Assembly: GCF_020991275.1 (NCBI RefSeq)
Contig: NZ_JAJLQY010000009.1
Span: 1 to 64,000, forward strand
Reading direction: 5' to 3'
Origin: Actinocorallia sp. API 0066
GTDB lineage: Bacteria > Actinomycetota > Actinomycetes > Streptosporangiales > Streptosporangiaceae
Length of the DNA stretch: 64,000 nt
Under the pieces are notes generated by a model. It was not told where the DNA came from, ran no database searches, and saw only the letters and a list, made by a program, of their open reading frames with translations. Within the stretch, counting starts at the first letter, position 1. Each line of letters starts with the position of its first letter. A program made the position numbers and the translations under genes. This document shows, one piece after another, positions 9,183 through 18,189 of this stretch.

Positions 9183-10151
9183 CTACGGATCGGGTGGCTC
9201 CTCGTACGCCGCGGCCAGATCCTCGGGCGTCATCCGGACCAGCGCCGCCGAGGGGTGGATGCCCGACGTGAGGGCCCGCCGGAGCAGCGCGGCCATGGAG
9301 TAGTGCGGATCCTCCCGTTCCGCGAGGTCGAGGGCGACGTTGGCCAGCGCGCCGTCCCCGGTGACGAGCGCGCAGTAGGCGAGCAGGCACGCGGGCGCCG
9401 GACGGTAGGCGGGCGCGGTACGCCGCACCACGTGCAGCCAGAAGTCACGGTGCTCGGGCAGGGCGTTCGGGCTGATCCGGACCCACGCCTCGTCGCGCAG
9501 CCGGACGCGGGACAGCGCCACCGTGAACCGCGCGATCTCGGCGAGGCCGGGCGGCGGCCGCCCGCTGCCGACCCCGGCCACGACCTCCCGCACCAGGCGC
9601 AGCCCGGCGGCCCGGTCGAACCGCTGCCGTTCCGCCAGCGCCGTCTCCCGGGCGACGGCCGAGGCCACCGGATCGGGGAGCGGCGCGACGAACGCGGCGA
9701 GATCCTCCCGCGAGGGCAGCGCGACCATGCCGTTGACCACCGCCTGGACCTCCAGCGTGGTCGGCGTCAGCGGCACACCCGCCTCCGCCGGGCGCAGGTA
9801 GGACCAGTACCTGCCGTCGTGCACCCGCAGCGCGTCCCACACCTCGAGCCCGACCCGGGCCAGCGCGCGCCGCGCGCTCGCCACCGCCGGATCGGCGACG
9901 GCCGCCTCGCCGTAGCCGACGAGCAGGGCCCCGCCGAACCCGTGCACCGACAGCAGCCCGGCGATGTGGGCGGCGACGCCGTCGGCGAGTTCTAAGCCGT
10001 GCCGTACCGCGCACGCGCCGCCGGGCCCGCCGACACCGACGGCGACGAGGCTGTGCGCGGGGTGGTACCCGAGCATGTACGGGATGGCCGCGATGAGTTC
10101 ACCGGGACCGCGGATGACCAGGGGGGCGGCGTCGCCGCGCGTTTCGTCCAT
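9183..10151 (-). CDS. DUF4192 domain-containing protein
   Basis: The 322-aa protein fits DUF4192, an actinobacterial family of unknown function. The family signature near the N terminus is visible: a PLVIRGPGELIAAIPYMLG segment followed by HPAHSLVAVG (about residues 10-38). The rest is Ala/Arg-rich and predicted to be soluble. The ATG at 10151 was chosen because this N terminus aligns with the domain start; the frame can be extended to 10250 but that part is low-complexity. It is probably a single gene, with a hairpin after its stop. Confidence 0.85.
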   Translation of the reverse strand: MDETRGDAAPLVIRGPGELIAAIPYMLGYHPAHSLVAVGVGGPGGACAVRHGLELADGVAAHIAGLLSVHGFGGALLVGYGEAAVADPAVASARRALARVGLEVWDALRVHDGRYWSYLRPAEAGVPLTPTTLEVQAVVNGMVALPSREDLAAFVAPLPDPVASAVARETALAERQRFDRAAGLRLVREVVAGVGSGRPPPGLAEIARFTVALSRVRLRDEAWVRISPNALPEHRDFWLHVVRRTAPAYRPAPACLLAYCALVTGDGALANVALDLAEREDPHYSMAALLRRALTSGIHPSAALVRMTPEDLAAAYEEPPDP

Positions 10152-10210
10152 GCCCGCACGCTCGCACATTCTGCGCGGCGCTGCTTGACGGCCTGTGGAT
10201 AACTCGGCGC

Positions 10211-10555
10211 TCAGAGTGAGCCCCTGGTTCCTTTGTTCCGTTCGTTCCAAGCGCGCATCCGCGCCGGGTATCCAACGATCTGTACGTCATAGACCGGAAG
10301 GCCGAGGTCGCGGGCCACCTTGGCGATGACCGCGGGCGCGCCGACCCGACGCCGGATCCACTCCCCGTCGTGCGCGACGGCGACCGCGGTCGTGTCCGTC
10401 GCGAACGTCTCGGGCTCCACGTAGAACTCGACGCCCCGGCGCTCCTTGGCGAAGGCGATGAGCGCCTTCACGTCGGCGTTCGTCGCCTCGCGGTCGAACC
10501 GCTGGACCGCGGTGCCGCGGTGGCGTTTGAGCCCGAACCGATCCCAGAACCGCAT
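10211..10555 (-). CDS. Conserved small actinobacterial protein, function unknown
   Basis: A 114-aa soluble protein beginning MRFWDRFGLKR. The core pattern VEFYVEPETFATDTTAVAVA followed by HDGEWIRRRV and a terminal PVYDVQIVGYPARMRAW resembles a small conserved protein found across streptomycetes and relatives and sometimes annotated vaguely as an oxidoreductase. I see no cofactor motif and do not assign a function. The ATG at 10555 was preferred over upstream starts up to 10636, which would add a hydrophobic leader overlapping the intergenic promoter region. It is divergent from the deacetylase gene. Confidence 0.7.
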   Translation of the reverse strand: MRFWDRFGLKRHRGTAVQRFDREATNADVKALIAFAKERRGVEFYVEPETFATDTTAVAVAHDGEWIRRRVGAPAVIAKVARDLGLPVYDVQIVGYPARMRAWNERNKGTRGSL

Positions 10556-10679
10556 CGCCTTCCCGACCCTCCGCGTGGAGAAAAGTGCAGGGAAAACCAT
10601 AACGAAGAAAACGGACTTGAGGTTCCCCAAGATCACGCGCCGGGCATCTCACCAGAGTTTTCCGGCGACGGGGGATGAC

Positions 10680-11480
10680 ATGAAACGACTCGGGGCCGCC
10701 CTGGTCCTCCTGGCGGTCGTGTCCGGCTGCGGCGACGGCACCGGCGCGGACACCACGGTGGCCGCGCCCGAGGCACCCGTGGCGGTGCGCCCGATGGTGT
10801 TCAACGAACCGGACCCGGACGCGCGGCGCGGGCTCGGCTCCTCGGGCACCGCGTACTGCGCGCGCGTCAAGTGCGTGGCGCTGACGTTCGACGACGGGCC
10901 GATGGAGGACACCGAAAGGCTCCTCGGGATGCTCGCCCAGTACAACGCGAAAGCCACCTTCTTCGTCGTCGGCCGGATGGTGGAGGAGTTCCCCGACCTC
11001 GTCCGCAAGGAGGTGGCCGGAGGGCACGAGATCGCGAACCACAGCTGGAGCCACGCGAACCTGGCGGGTCTGTCCGACGCGGGTGTCAGGGCCGAGATCC
11101 AGAAGACGCAGGACGCGATCGTCCGGCACTCCGGATACCGGTCCGTCCTGCTCCGGCCGCCTTACGGGTCGTCGAACGCGCGGGTGGCGGCGGTCGCCCG
11201 GTCGTTCGGCCTGCCGGAGATCATCTGGGCGGTCGACCCGCTGGACTGGCGGGACCGCAGCTCCTCGCTCGTGGCCAGGCGCGTGCTGTCGGGCACGGGC
11301 AACGGCGACGTCGTCCTCATGCACGACATCCACAGGACGACGGTGGACGCCGTCCCGCGCATCCTCGAAGGGCTCGCGGCCAAGGGCTACAGGTTCGTGA
11401 CGGTCAGCAAGCTGTTCGAAGGCACGCCGCTCACCCCGGGGGAGCAGTACCGGGGGCGGACGGCCACGGGCGCCCGGTAG
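10680..11480 (+). CDS. Lipoprotein polysaccharide deacetylase (NodB domain)
   Basis: A 266-aa secreted carbohydrate esterase family 4 protein. Residues 1-17 form a lipoprotein signal peptide with the lipobox VSGC (Cys17), so it should be anchored to the outer face of the membrane. The NodB domain follows: TFDDG at 69-73 with the catalytic and metal-binding Asp pair, HSWSH at 121-125 with the metal-binding histidines, RPPYG near 158-162, and a late MHDIH. Such enzymes remove acetyl groups from peptidoglycan or chitin-like sugars. The ATG at 10680 has a GGGG ribosome site. The frame extends upstream to 10446 but that part is antisense to the neighbouring gene. Confidence 0.92.
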   Translation: MKRLGAALVLLAVVSGCGDGTGADTTVAAPEAPVAVRPMVFNEPDPDARRGLGSSGTAYCARVKCVALTFDDGPMEDTERLLGMLAQYNAKATFFVVGRMVEEFPDLVRKEVAGGHEIANHSWSHANLAGLSDAGVRAEIQKTQDAIVRHSGYRSVLLRPPYGSSNARVAAVARSFGLPEIIWAVDPLDWRDRSSSLVARRVLSGTGNGDVVLMHDIHRTTVDAVPRILEGLAAKGYRFVTVSKLFEGTPLTPGEQYRGRTATGAR

Positions 11481-11538
11481 GGGGATTTTCAGGGTTCTCC
11501 CCGATGACGTATCCGCGCGCGCGAGCGACCATCGAGAC

Positions 11539-12030
11539 ATGGACATCAGCGAACTGCGCGTCGGCCACGCCGACCGTGAGGCGGTCATCGAACTCCTCCA
11601 GACGGCCTACGCGGACGGGAAGCTCGAAGGAGAGGAACTCGACCAGCGCGTCCACCTGGCGATGACGAGCAAGACCCGCAGCGACCTCGACCTCCTCGTG
11701 GGCGACCTGTCTCCCAAGCTCCCCGGCCACGGGCAGGAGACGAGCGAGGACAGGATGCTCGCGGGCCTCGCGCACGCCTCCGGCGTCGTGACGACGTTCG
11801 TCGGGCCACTGGTCCTCATGCTGGTCAGCGGGCAGCGCTCGGCCTACGTGCGCAGGCACGCCGTCGAGGCGCTCAACTTCCAGATCACCTTGCTCCTCGT
11901 CACGCTCGTCACGTTCGGGATCGGCGGCATCGTCTACGCGATCGCGTGGATCGCCTCCCTCATCGCCGCGGTGAACGCCGGAACGGGGCGCGACTTCCGC
12001 TATCCGCTGACACTCAGGTTCATCAAGTGA
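11539..12030 (+). CDS. DUF1707 and DUF4870 domain membrane protein
   Basis: The 163-aa protein has two parts. Residues 1-55 are a DUF1707 domain (start MDISELRVGHADRE, then AYADGKLEGEELDQRV), an actinobacterial N-terminal module of unknown function. Residues about 70-160 are a DUF4870-type membrane domain with hydrophobic segments around 78-93 and 115-150 and the family motif YVRRHAVEALNFQ. The ATG at 11539 starts right at the DUF1707 consensus. It follows the deacetylase by 58 bp on the same strand and may be co-transcribed. Confidence 0.85.
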   Translation: MDISELRVGHADREAVIELLQTAYADGKLEGEELDQRVHLAMTSKTRSDLDLLVGDLSPKLPGHGQETSEDRMLAGLAHASGVVTTFVGPLVLMLVSGQRSAYVRRHAVEALNFQITLLLVTLVTFGIGGIVYAIAWIASLIAAVNAGTGRDFRYPLTLRFIK

Positions 12031-12123
12031 TCTGAGTCTCAGCCTTAAAGGAGCGGGAATATTTACGTGACGGAAAGGTTTACCGCATGAGTTGTGCGTG
12101 AAGATCGAGTGAGGGAGGCGCCC

Positions 12124-13455
12124 ATGCCAGTGACCGGATCCTCACATGACGCAGCGGTGGCCGCGCTCCGCGCGTCCTACGCCGCCATCCCGCCCGGCGC
12201 GCCCGTGCGGCTGGCCAAGTCCACCTCGAATCTCTTCAGGTTCCGCGACGGTCCGACCGCGCCGGGCCTCGACGTGAGCGGGTTCGACGGCGTCCTGGAG
12301 ATCGACGGCGCCACCGCCGTGGTCCAGGGGATGACGACCTACGAGAACCTCGTCGCGGCCACCCTGCCGCACGGGATGATGCCCACGGTGGTGCCCCAGC
12401 TCAAGACCATCACCCTCGGCGGCGCCGTCACCGGCCTGGGCATCGAGTCGTCCTCGTTCCGGCGTGGCCTGCCGCACGAGGCCGTCCGCGAGATGGACAT
12501 CCTGACCGGCGACGGAAGCATCGTCACGGCGAGCCGCGACAACGAGCACTCCGAACTCTTCTACGGGTTCCCCAACTCCTACGGGACGCTGGGCTACGCG
12601 CTGCGGCTCACCATCGACCTCGTCCCGGTCAAGCCGTTCGTGAAGCTGCGCCACCTGCGCTTCACCGACGCCGCCGAGGCGGCGCGGACGATCCCGCAGG
12701 TGGCGGACGCCGACTTCCTCGACGGCACCTTCTTCGGCCCCGACGAGGTCTACCTGACCCTGGGCACGTTCACCGACGAGGCCCCGTACACCTCGGACTA
12801 CACCGGCCAGAAGATCTACTACCAGTCGATCCGGGAGCGCTCGGTCGACTACCTCACCGTCCACGACTACCTGTGGCGGTGGGACACCGACTGGTTCTGG
12901 TGCTCGGGCGCCTTCGGCCTGCGCAACCCGGCCGTGCGCCGCCTCTGGCCGGACGCCAAGAAGCGCTCCGACGTCTACCGGCGCATCGTCGCCTGGGACA
13001 AACGCGCCCAGTTCACCGCGCGGATCGACCGGTGGACGGGCAGGCCGCCGCGCGAGGACGTCATCCAGGACATCGAGGTGCCCACCGAGCGTCTCCCCGA
13101 GTTCCTCGAGTTCTTCCACGAGGAGGTCGGGATGAGCCCCGTGTGGCTCTGCCCGCTCCAGGCCCACGAGAAATGGCCCCTGTACCCCCTCGAACCCGGA
13201 CGAAGCTATGTGAACGTCGGCTTCTGGGGCACCGTGCCGCAGAAGCCCGGCAACCTGCCCGACCACTACAACCGGCGCATCGAGCGCGTGGTCGAGTCCC
13301 TGGACGGGCACAAGTCCCTGTATTCGACGGCCTTCTACGCGCGGGACGAGTTCTGGCGCCACTACGACGGGAAGACGTACGAGGCACTCAAGGAGCGCTA
13401 CGACCCCGAGGGCCGCCTGTATGACCTCTACGACAAGTGTGTGAGGGGCACATGA
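12124..13455 (+). CDS. tmsA: FAD-binding oxidoreductase, likely TmsA (10-methylene fatty acid reductase)
   Basis: A 443-aa flavoprotein with an N-terminal FAD-binding type 4 domain (conserved TTYENLVAATLPHGMMP and TLGGAVTGLGIESSSF, about residues 78-120), related to delta-24 sterol reductases. Its stop overlaps the start of a cyclopropane-synthase-like methyltransferase by ATGA. Known work on actinobacteria shows that such a pair, tmsA/bfaA with tmsB/bfaB, makes 10-methylstearate: the methyltransferase adds methylene to oleoyl chains and the FAD protein reduces it using NADPH. The ATG at 12124 has a GAGGGAGG ribosome site. The assignment rests on family and pairing; activity is inferred. Confidence 0.82.
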   Translation: MPVTGSSHDAAVAALRASYAAIPPGAPVRLAKSTSNLFRFRDGPTAPGLDVSGFDGVLEIDGATAVVQGMTTYENLVAATLPHGMMPTVVPQLKTITLGGAVTGLGIESSSFRRGLPHEAVREMDILTGDGSIVTASRDNEHSELFYGFPNSYGTLGYALRLTIDLVPVKPFVKLRHLRFTDAAEAARTIPQVADADFLDGTFFGPDEVYLTLGTFTDEAPYTSDYTGQKIYYQSIRERSVDYLTVHDYLWRWDTDWFWCSGAFGLRNPAVRRLWPDAKKRSDVYRRIVAWDKRAQFTARIDRWTGRPPREDVIQDIEVPTERLPEFLEFFHEEVGMSPVWLCPLQAHEKWPLYPLEPGRSYVNVGFWGTVPQKPGNLPDHYNRRIERVVESLDGHKSLYSTAFYARDEFWRHYDGKTYEALKERYDPEGRLYDLYDKCVRGT

Positions 13456-14714
13456 CCCTGGCGAAAGTCTTCGAGAGAGTCACCCATGGCACGGACGTAC
13501 CGGTCGAGTTCGCCGCCTACGACGGCAGCCGCGCGGGACGTCCCGACGCCGACGTCCGGGTGGAGATCCGCAGTCCGTACGCGGTGTCCTACCTGGTCCG
13601 CTCGCCCGGCCTGCTCGGCCTGGCCCGCGCCTACGTGTCGGGCCACATCGAGGTGCACGGCGACATGTACACCACGCTGAGCCGCCTGTCGCAGACGCTC
13701 AACAGCATCTCGCCGGCCGATCGGCTGCGCGTGCTGGCGGGCATCATCGATGATCCGCTGCTGCGCGCGGCGGCGGCCACCCGGCTGGAGCCGCCCGCGG
13801 TGGAGGCGCGTCCCGGCGGCAGGCTGCGGCGGCACTCCAAGCGGCGCGACGCCGAGGCGATCCACCACCACTACGACGTGTCCAACCGCTTCTACGAGTG
13901 GGTGCTGGGCCCGTCGATGGCCTACACCTGTGCCGTCTACCCCAAGGCGGGCTCCTCGCTTGAGGAGGCGCAGTCCGCGAAACACGAGCTCGTCGCGCGC
14001 AAGCTCGGCCTGGAGCCGGGCATGCGGCTGCTCGACGTCGGGTGCGGCTGGGGCGGCATGGTGATGCACGCGGCCCGCGAGCACGGCGTCAAGGCGCTCG
14101 GCGTGACGCTGTCCAAGCAGCAGGCGGAGTGGGCCCAGAAGGCCATCGCCGAGCAGGGCCTCAGCGACCTCGCCGAGGTCCGCCACATGGACTATCGCGA
14201 CGTCGAGGAGTCGGGGTTCGACGCGGTCAGCTCCATCGGTCTCACCGAGCACATCGGCCAGGCCAACGTGCCCGGGTACTTCGCGTTCCTGAGCGGCAGG
14301 CTGAGGCCCGGCGGGCGGATGCTCAACCACTGCATCACCCGGCCGGACAACACCCAGCCGTCGATCAGGCCCGAGGGGTTCATCAACCGGTACGTCTTCC
14401 CGGACGGCGAGCTGGAGGGTCCCGGCTTCCTGCTCACCGCGATGAACGACAACGGGTTCGAGATCCGGCACGAGGAGAACCTCCGCGAGCACTACGCCCT
14501 CACGCTGCGGGACTGGTGCCGCAACCTCGACGAGCACTGGGACGAGGCGGTCGCCGAGGTCGGCCCGGAGGTCGCCAGGGTCTGGCGGCTGTACATGGCG
14601 GGGTGTCGGCTCGGGTTCGAGCGGAACATGGTCCAGCTCCACCAGATCCTCGGGGTGAAGCTGCCGGAGTCGCAGGTTTCGGGCATGCCTCTGCGGGCCG
14701 CCTGGGGCGTCTGA
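13452..14714 (+). CDS. tmsB: SAM-dependent methyltransferase, likely TmsB (10-methylene-forming)
   Basis: A 420-aa protein of the mycolic acid cyclopropane synthase/CFA synthase family. The CFA-type HHYDVSNRFY is at residues 139-148, YTCAVY at 158-163, and the SAM-binding LDVGCGWGG at 194-202, followed by SSIGLTEHIG. The first 120 residues form the N-terminal domain usual for bacterial CFA synthases. The ATG overlaps the upstream stop by 4 bp, indicating translational coupling with the FAD oxidoreductase. This context favours methylene transfer to oleoyl phospholipid (first step to tuberculostearic acid) over cyclopropanation, which remains the alternative. No third gene like tmsC follows. 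Confidence 0.85.
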   Translation: MTLAKVFERVTHGTDVPVEFAAYDGSRAGRPDADVRVEIRSPYAVSYLVRSPGLLGLARAYVSGHIEVHGDMYTTLSRLSQTLNSISPADRLRVLAGIIDDPLLRAAAATRLEPPAVEARPGGRLRRHSKRRDAEAIHHHYDVSNRFYEWVLGPSMAYTCAVYPKAGSSLEEAQSAKHELVARKLGLEPGMRLLDVGCGWGGMVMHAAREHGVKALGVTLSKQQAEWAQKAIAEQGLSDLAEVRHMDYRDVEESGFDAVSSIGLTEHIGQANVPGYFAFLSGRLRPGGRMLNHCITRPDNTQPSIRPEGFINRYVFPDGELEGPGFLLTAMNDNGFEIRHEENLREHYALTLRDWCRNLDEHWDEAVAEVGPEVARVWRLYMAGCRLGFERNMVQLHQILGVKLPESQVSGMPLRAAWGV

Positions 14715-14817
14715 GCGGCGCGCGCGCCGGTCTCTGGGGCGGTGGTCCGGAAGGGCCGCCGCCCCCGCGCGTTCCCGGCGCCGTAAAATGTCGGTGGCGG
14801 AGCGTAGCGTGCGCGGC

Positions 14818-15672
14818 ATGGATGAGACGTTTGTACTTCCGGTCCCCGCCGAACTCCACGCGGTCTGCCTGGTCGCCGCGCCCACCTGGCTGCCGCCCGG
14901 TCTCGGGGCCCGCGCGTTAGAACTCGTCGAGGTCGTCGGCCCCGACGTGCCGCCGCTGCCGTGGCTGACGGGGCCCGGCGCCGAGTGCGCCCGCTGCGCG
15001 CCGTGCGGGCTTGAGGTCGACAGTGTGCCGCTGCGCCGAATCCGCGCCGCCGAGTTCCATCTGCGCGTGTCGGCGGTCGGTGGCGCCGGCTGGCCGCCCG
15101 ATCACGTGATCAGGGCGGCGGCGCTCGCCCGGGAGCTCGCCGACGAGACGGGCGGGATCCTCATCGACGCGGCCACCGGCGACGTGGACCCGTGGGCGGG
15201 CCCGCCCGAGCCGTTCGACGTGCCGGAGGGGTTCGCCGCCGCCGAGTGGCTCGGCGTCCGGGCGGCGCGGGAGGGCGGCGGCAGGGGGTGGCGGCTCACC
15301 ACGGCGGGCCTGACCGTCTTCGGGCTGCCTGAGGTGCGCGTCCGGCGCGTGCCCGAGCACCTGCGCGCGCCCTGGCACGACGTGCTCGCGGGTGTCGCCC
15401 AGCGGCTGCTCCGCGACCAGTGGGCCGATCTCGCGCGGGCTCCGGCCAGCGCGTTCCGCGAGATCCCGGCCCGCCTCACCCTCACCGCCGCCGACGTCGG
15501 CGCCGCCACCGCGGGCTGCCCGCACGGCACCGGCACCGCCCCGCTCGCCCTCCGCCTCGACCCGGGCCGCCCCGGCGGCCCACCGACCTTCCTCACCGTC
15601 ACCGCCCCACCCTCCGCCCAGGGCCCCGCCCCACCCTGGCGCACCCACGTCATCACCGCCCTCCGCCGCTGA
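14818..15672 (+). CDS. Hypothetical protein
   Basis: I do not recognise this 284-aa protein. It is soluble and Ala/Arg/Pro-rich, with a patch CARCAPCG early on and an AAALARELADETGGILIDAATG segment that looks like a conserved alpha/beta core of the type seen in DUF4261-like proteins. That similarity is weak. Codon use matches neighbouring genes and there is no competing motif-bearing frame. The start could be ATG 14818 or ATG 14788; a TAAAAT hexamer at 14784-14789 looks like a -10 box, which favours 14818. It is convergent with the P450 gene, separated by a strong hairpin. Confidence 0.65.
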   Translation: MDETFVLPVPAELHAVCLVAAPTWLPPGLGARALELVEVVGPDVPPLPWLTGPGAECARCAPCGLEVDSVPLRRIRAAEFHLRVSAVGGAGWPPDHVIRAAALARELADETGGILIDAATGDVDPWAGPPEPFDVPEGFAAAEWLGVRAAREGGGRGWRLTTAGLTVFGLPEVRVRRVPEHLRAPWHDVLAGVAQRLLRDQWADLARAPASAFREIPARLTLTAADVGAATAGCPHGTGTAPLALRLDPGRPGGPPTFLTVTAPPSAQGPAPPWRTHVITALRR

Positions 15673-15680
15673 CCAGCCGT

Positions 15681-15717
15681 CGACCCGGTTCCGTCCCCCT
15701 CGGACGGGACCGGGTCG
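15681..15717. terminator. Long hairpin between convergent genes
   Basis: A 16-bp stem with one G-T pair (CGACCCGG at 15681-15688 against CCGGGTCG at 15710-15717, continuing inward) closes a 5-nt loop between the stops at 15672 and 15746. It probably serves both strands. Confidence 0.7.
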
Positions 15718-15745
15718 CGGGGGACCGCTGGGTGGTTCGGCCGGG

Positions 15746-16993
<1,248 letters not shown>

Positions 16994-17080
16994 GTCGCGC
17001 TCCTCGATCGACGCTCGACTGAACCGGATTCGGTTTCTGCATCATGCCACCGGGTGGACGTACGCTGTATGTTACCTGGG

Positions 17081-18004
17081 TCACACCCAGTCGAGCACCG
17101 CCGCGTTCACCTCCACGGGCCGCTCGACCTGGAGGAAGTGCCCCGCGTCGGAAATGACCGACGCGCGCGAGCCCGAGGGCAGGTGGGCGAGGACGCCGGA
17201 GAGCGGCGCGCCTCCGGCGTCGGCGGCGGTGACGGCGTCCAGGCCGAGGCACCCGTCCTGCGCGCCGTGCAGGTAGAGCACCGGTACGCCGGGCCCGGCC
17301 AGCGTCGCCGTAAGCGCCTTGCCGGCCTCGTCCGGGTCCGCCGCGGCGCCGAAAACCGGCATCGCCCGGTAGTAGCCGAGCGCCGCCGCGACGTTCTCCG
17401 GCGTGCCCAGCGCCGCCAGCACGGGGGAGAGTTCCTCGGTGTGGCCCGGCGACCAGTCGCGCCACAACCGCTCCACAAAGGCGCGGTCGAGGGCGAGCTC
17501 ACCGAAGGGGGTCTGGAACAGGAAGATGTAGAACGAGCGCCGGAGCTGTGCGTAGGAGAGGAACCCGGCGGCCAGGGCGGGCAGCGGAGGCAGCGCCATC
17601 GTCACCGCGCGCCGCCAGCGCTCCGGCTCCTGGGCGAGGGCGGCATAGGCGGCTGCGGCGCCCCAGTCGTGGCCGACGAGCACGGCGGAGGAGTCGCCGC
17701 CGAACGCCTCGTGCAGCGCGTTGGCGTCGGCGCCGAGCGTCCCGGTGCGGTAGTCGCCGTCCGGGGCGGTGCCGGTGGGCGCGTAGCCGCGCTGGAACGG
17801 CGCGACGACGCGGTGCCCGGCGGCGGCGAGCGCGGCGGCCAGGTGCCGCCAGCTGTGCGGGGTGTCGGGGAAGCCGTGCAGGAGCAGGGCGAGGGGGCCG
17901 TCGGCGGGCCCGGCGACGCGGCAGGCGAACTCGACGCCGTTCGCCTTGACCCGGACGGGCTCGGCGTCCGGCGCGAATCCGAGGGAGGGGGTGGGTTCGG
18001 TCAT
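17081..18004 (-). CDS. Alpha/beta hydrolase, epoxide hydrolase-like
   Basis: A 307-aa alpha/beta-fold hydrolase. The oxyanion-hole motif HGFPDT is at residues 43-48 and the nucleophile elbow is GHDWGA at 111-116, with Asp113 as nucleophile, which is the pattern of epoxide hydrolases and haloalkane dehalogenases rather than Ser esterases. The catalytic His is in SDAGHF near the C terminus. It precedes the P450 gene on the same strand, so oxidation and hydrolysis of one substrate is possible but unproven. It is divergent from the class III aminotransferase gene across a 185-bp region containing a palindrome. Confidence 0.88.
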   Translation of the reverse strand: MTEPTPSLGFAPDAEPVRVKANGVEFACRVAGPADGPLALLLHGFPDTPHSWRHLAAALAAAGHRVVAPFQRGYAPTGTAPDGDYRTGTLGADANALHEAFGGDSSAVLVGHDWGAAAAYAALAQEPERWRRAVTMALPPLPALAAGFLSYAQLRRSFYIFLFQTPFGELALDRAFVERLWRDWSPGHTEELSPVLAALGTPENVAAALGYYRAMPVFGAAADPDEAGKALTATLAGPGVPVLYLHGAQDGCLGLDAVTAADAGGAPLSGVLAHLPSGSRASVISDAGHFLQVERPVEVNAAVLDWV

Positions 18005-18151
18005 GACGCGACGCTACTTCGCCCGGCCGGGCCGCGCGGAGGAAGTTAGGGGATCGGGTCTCGCCGCACCTCAAAACTTCGGATACCGTTGTGGAAGCCA
18101 AGAATGACACTTGATTCAGTGCCAAGTCTTCGTAACGACAACGAAATAAGT

Positions 18152-18167
18152 TGACACCCAGGTGTCA
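18152..18167. promoter_or_regulatory. Perfect palindrome upstream of class III aminotransferase
   Basis: TGACACC-CA-GGTGTCA is a perfect 16-bp palindrome 22 bp before the aminotransferase start. A degenerate second copy of the half-sites (TGACAC ... GTGCCA) lies at 18105-18124. Position and symmetry fit a repressor or activator operator; no regulator gene is adjacent. Confidence 0.55.
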
Positions 18168-18189
18168 GTACGTCGCGCAAGGATGAGAG

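Noticed and set aside
6558-9995. A 1145-residue plus-strand open frame over the penicillin acylase and DUF4192 genes
   Set aside because: It is antisense to two genes with clear motifs; high GC keeps the opposite frame free of stops. The product is Gly/Val/Arg low-complexity.
17020-17036. Inverted repeat before the P450 gene as a strong operator
   Set aside because: Arms of 5-6 bp with a mismatch are too weak; mentioned only in the P450 entry.
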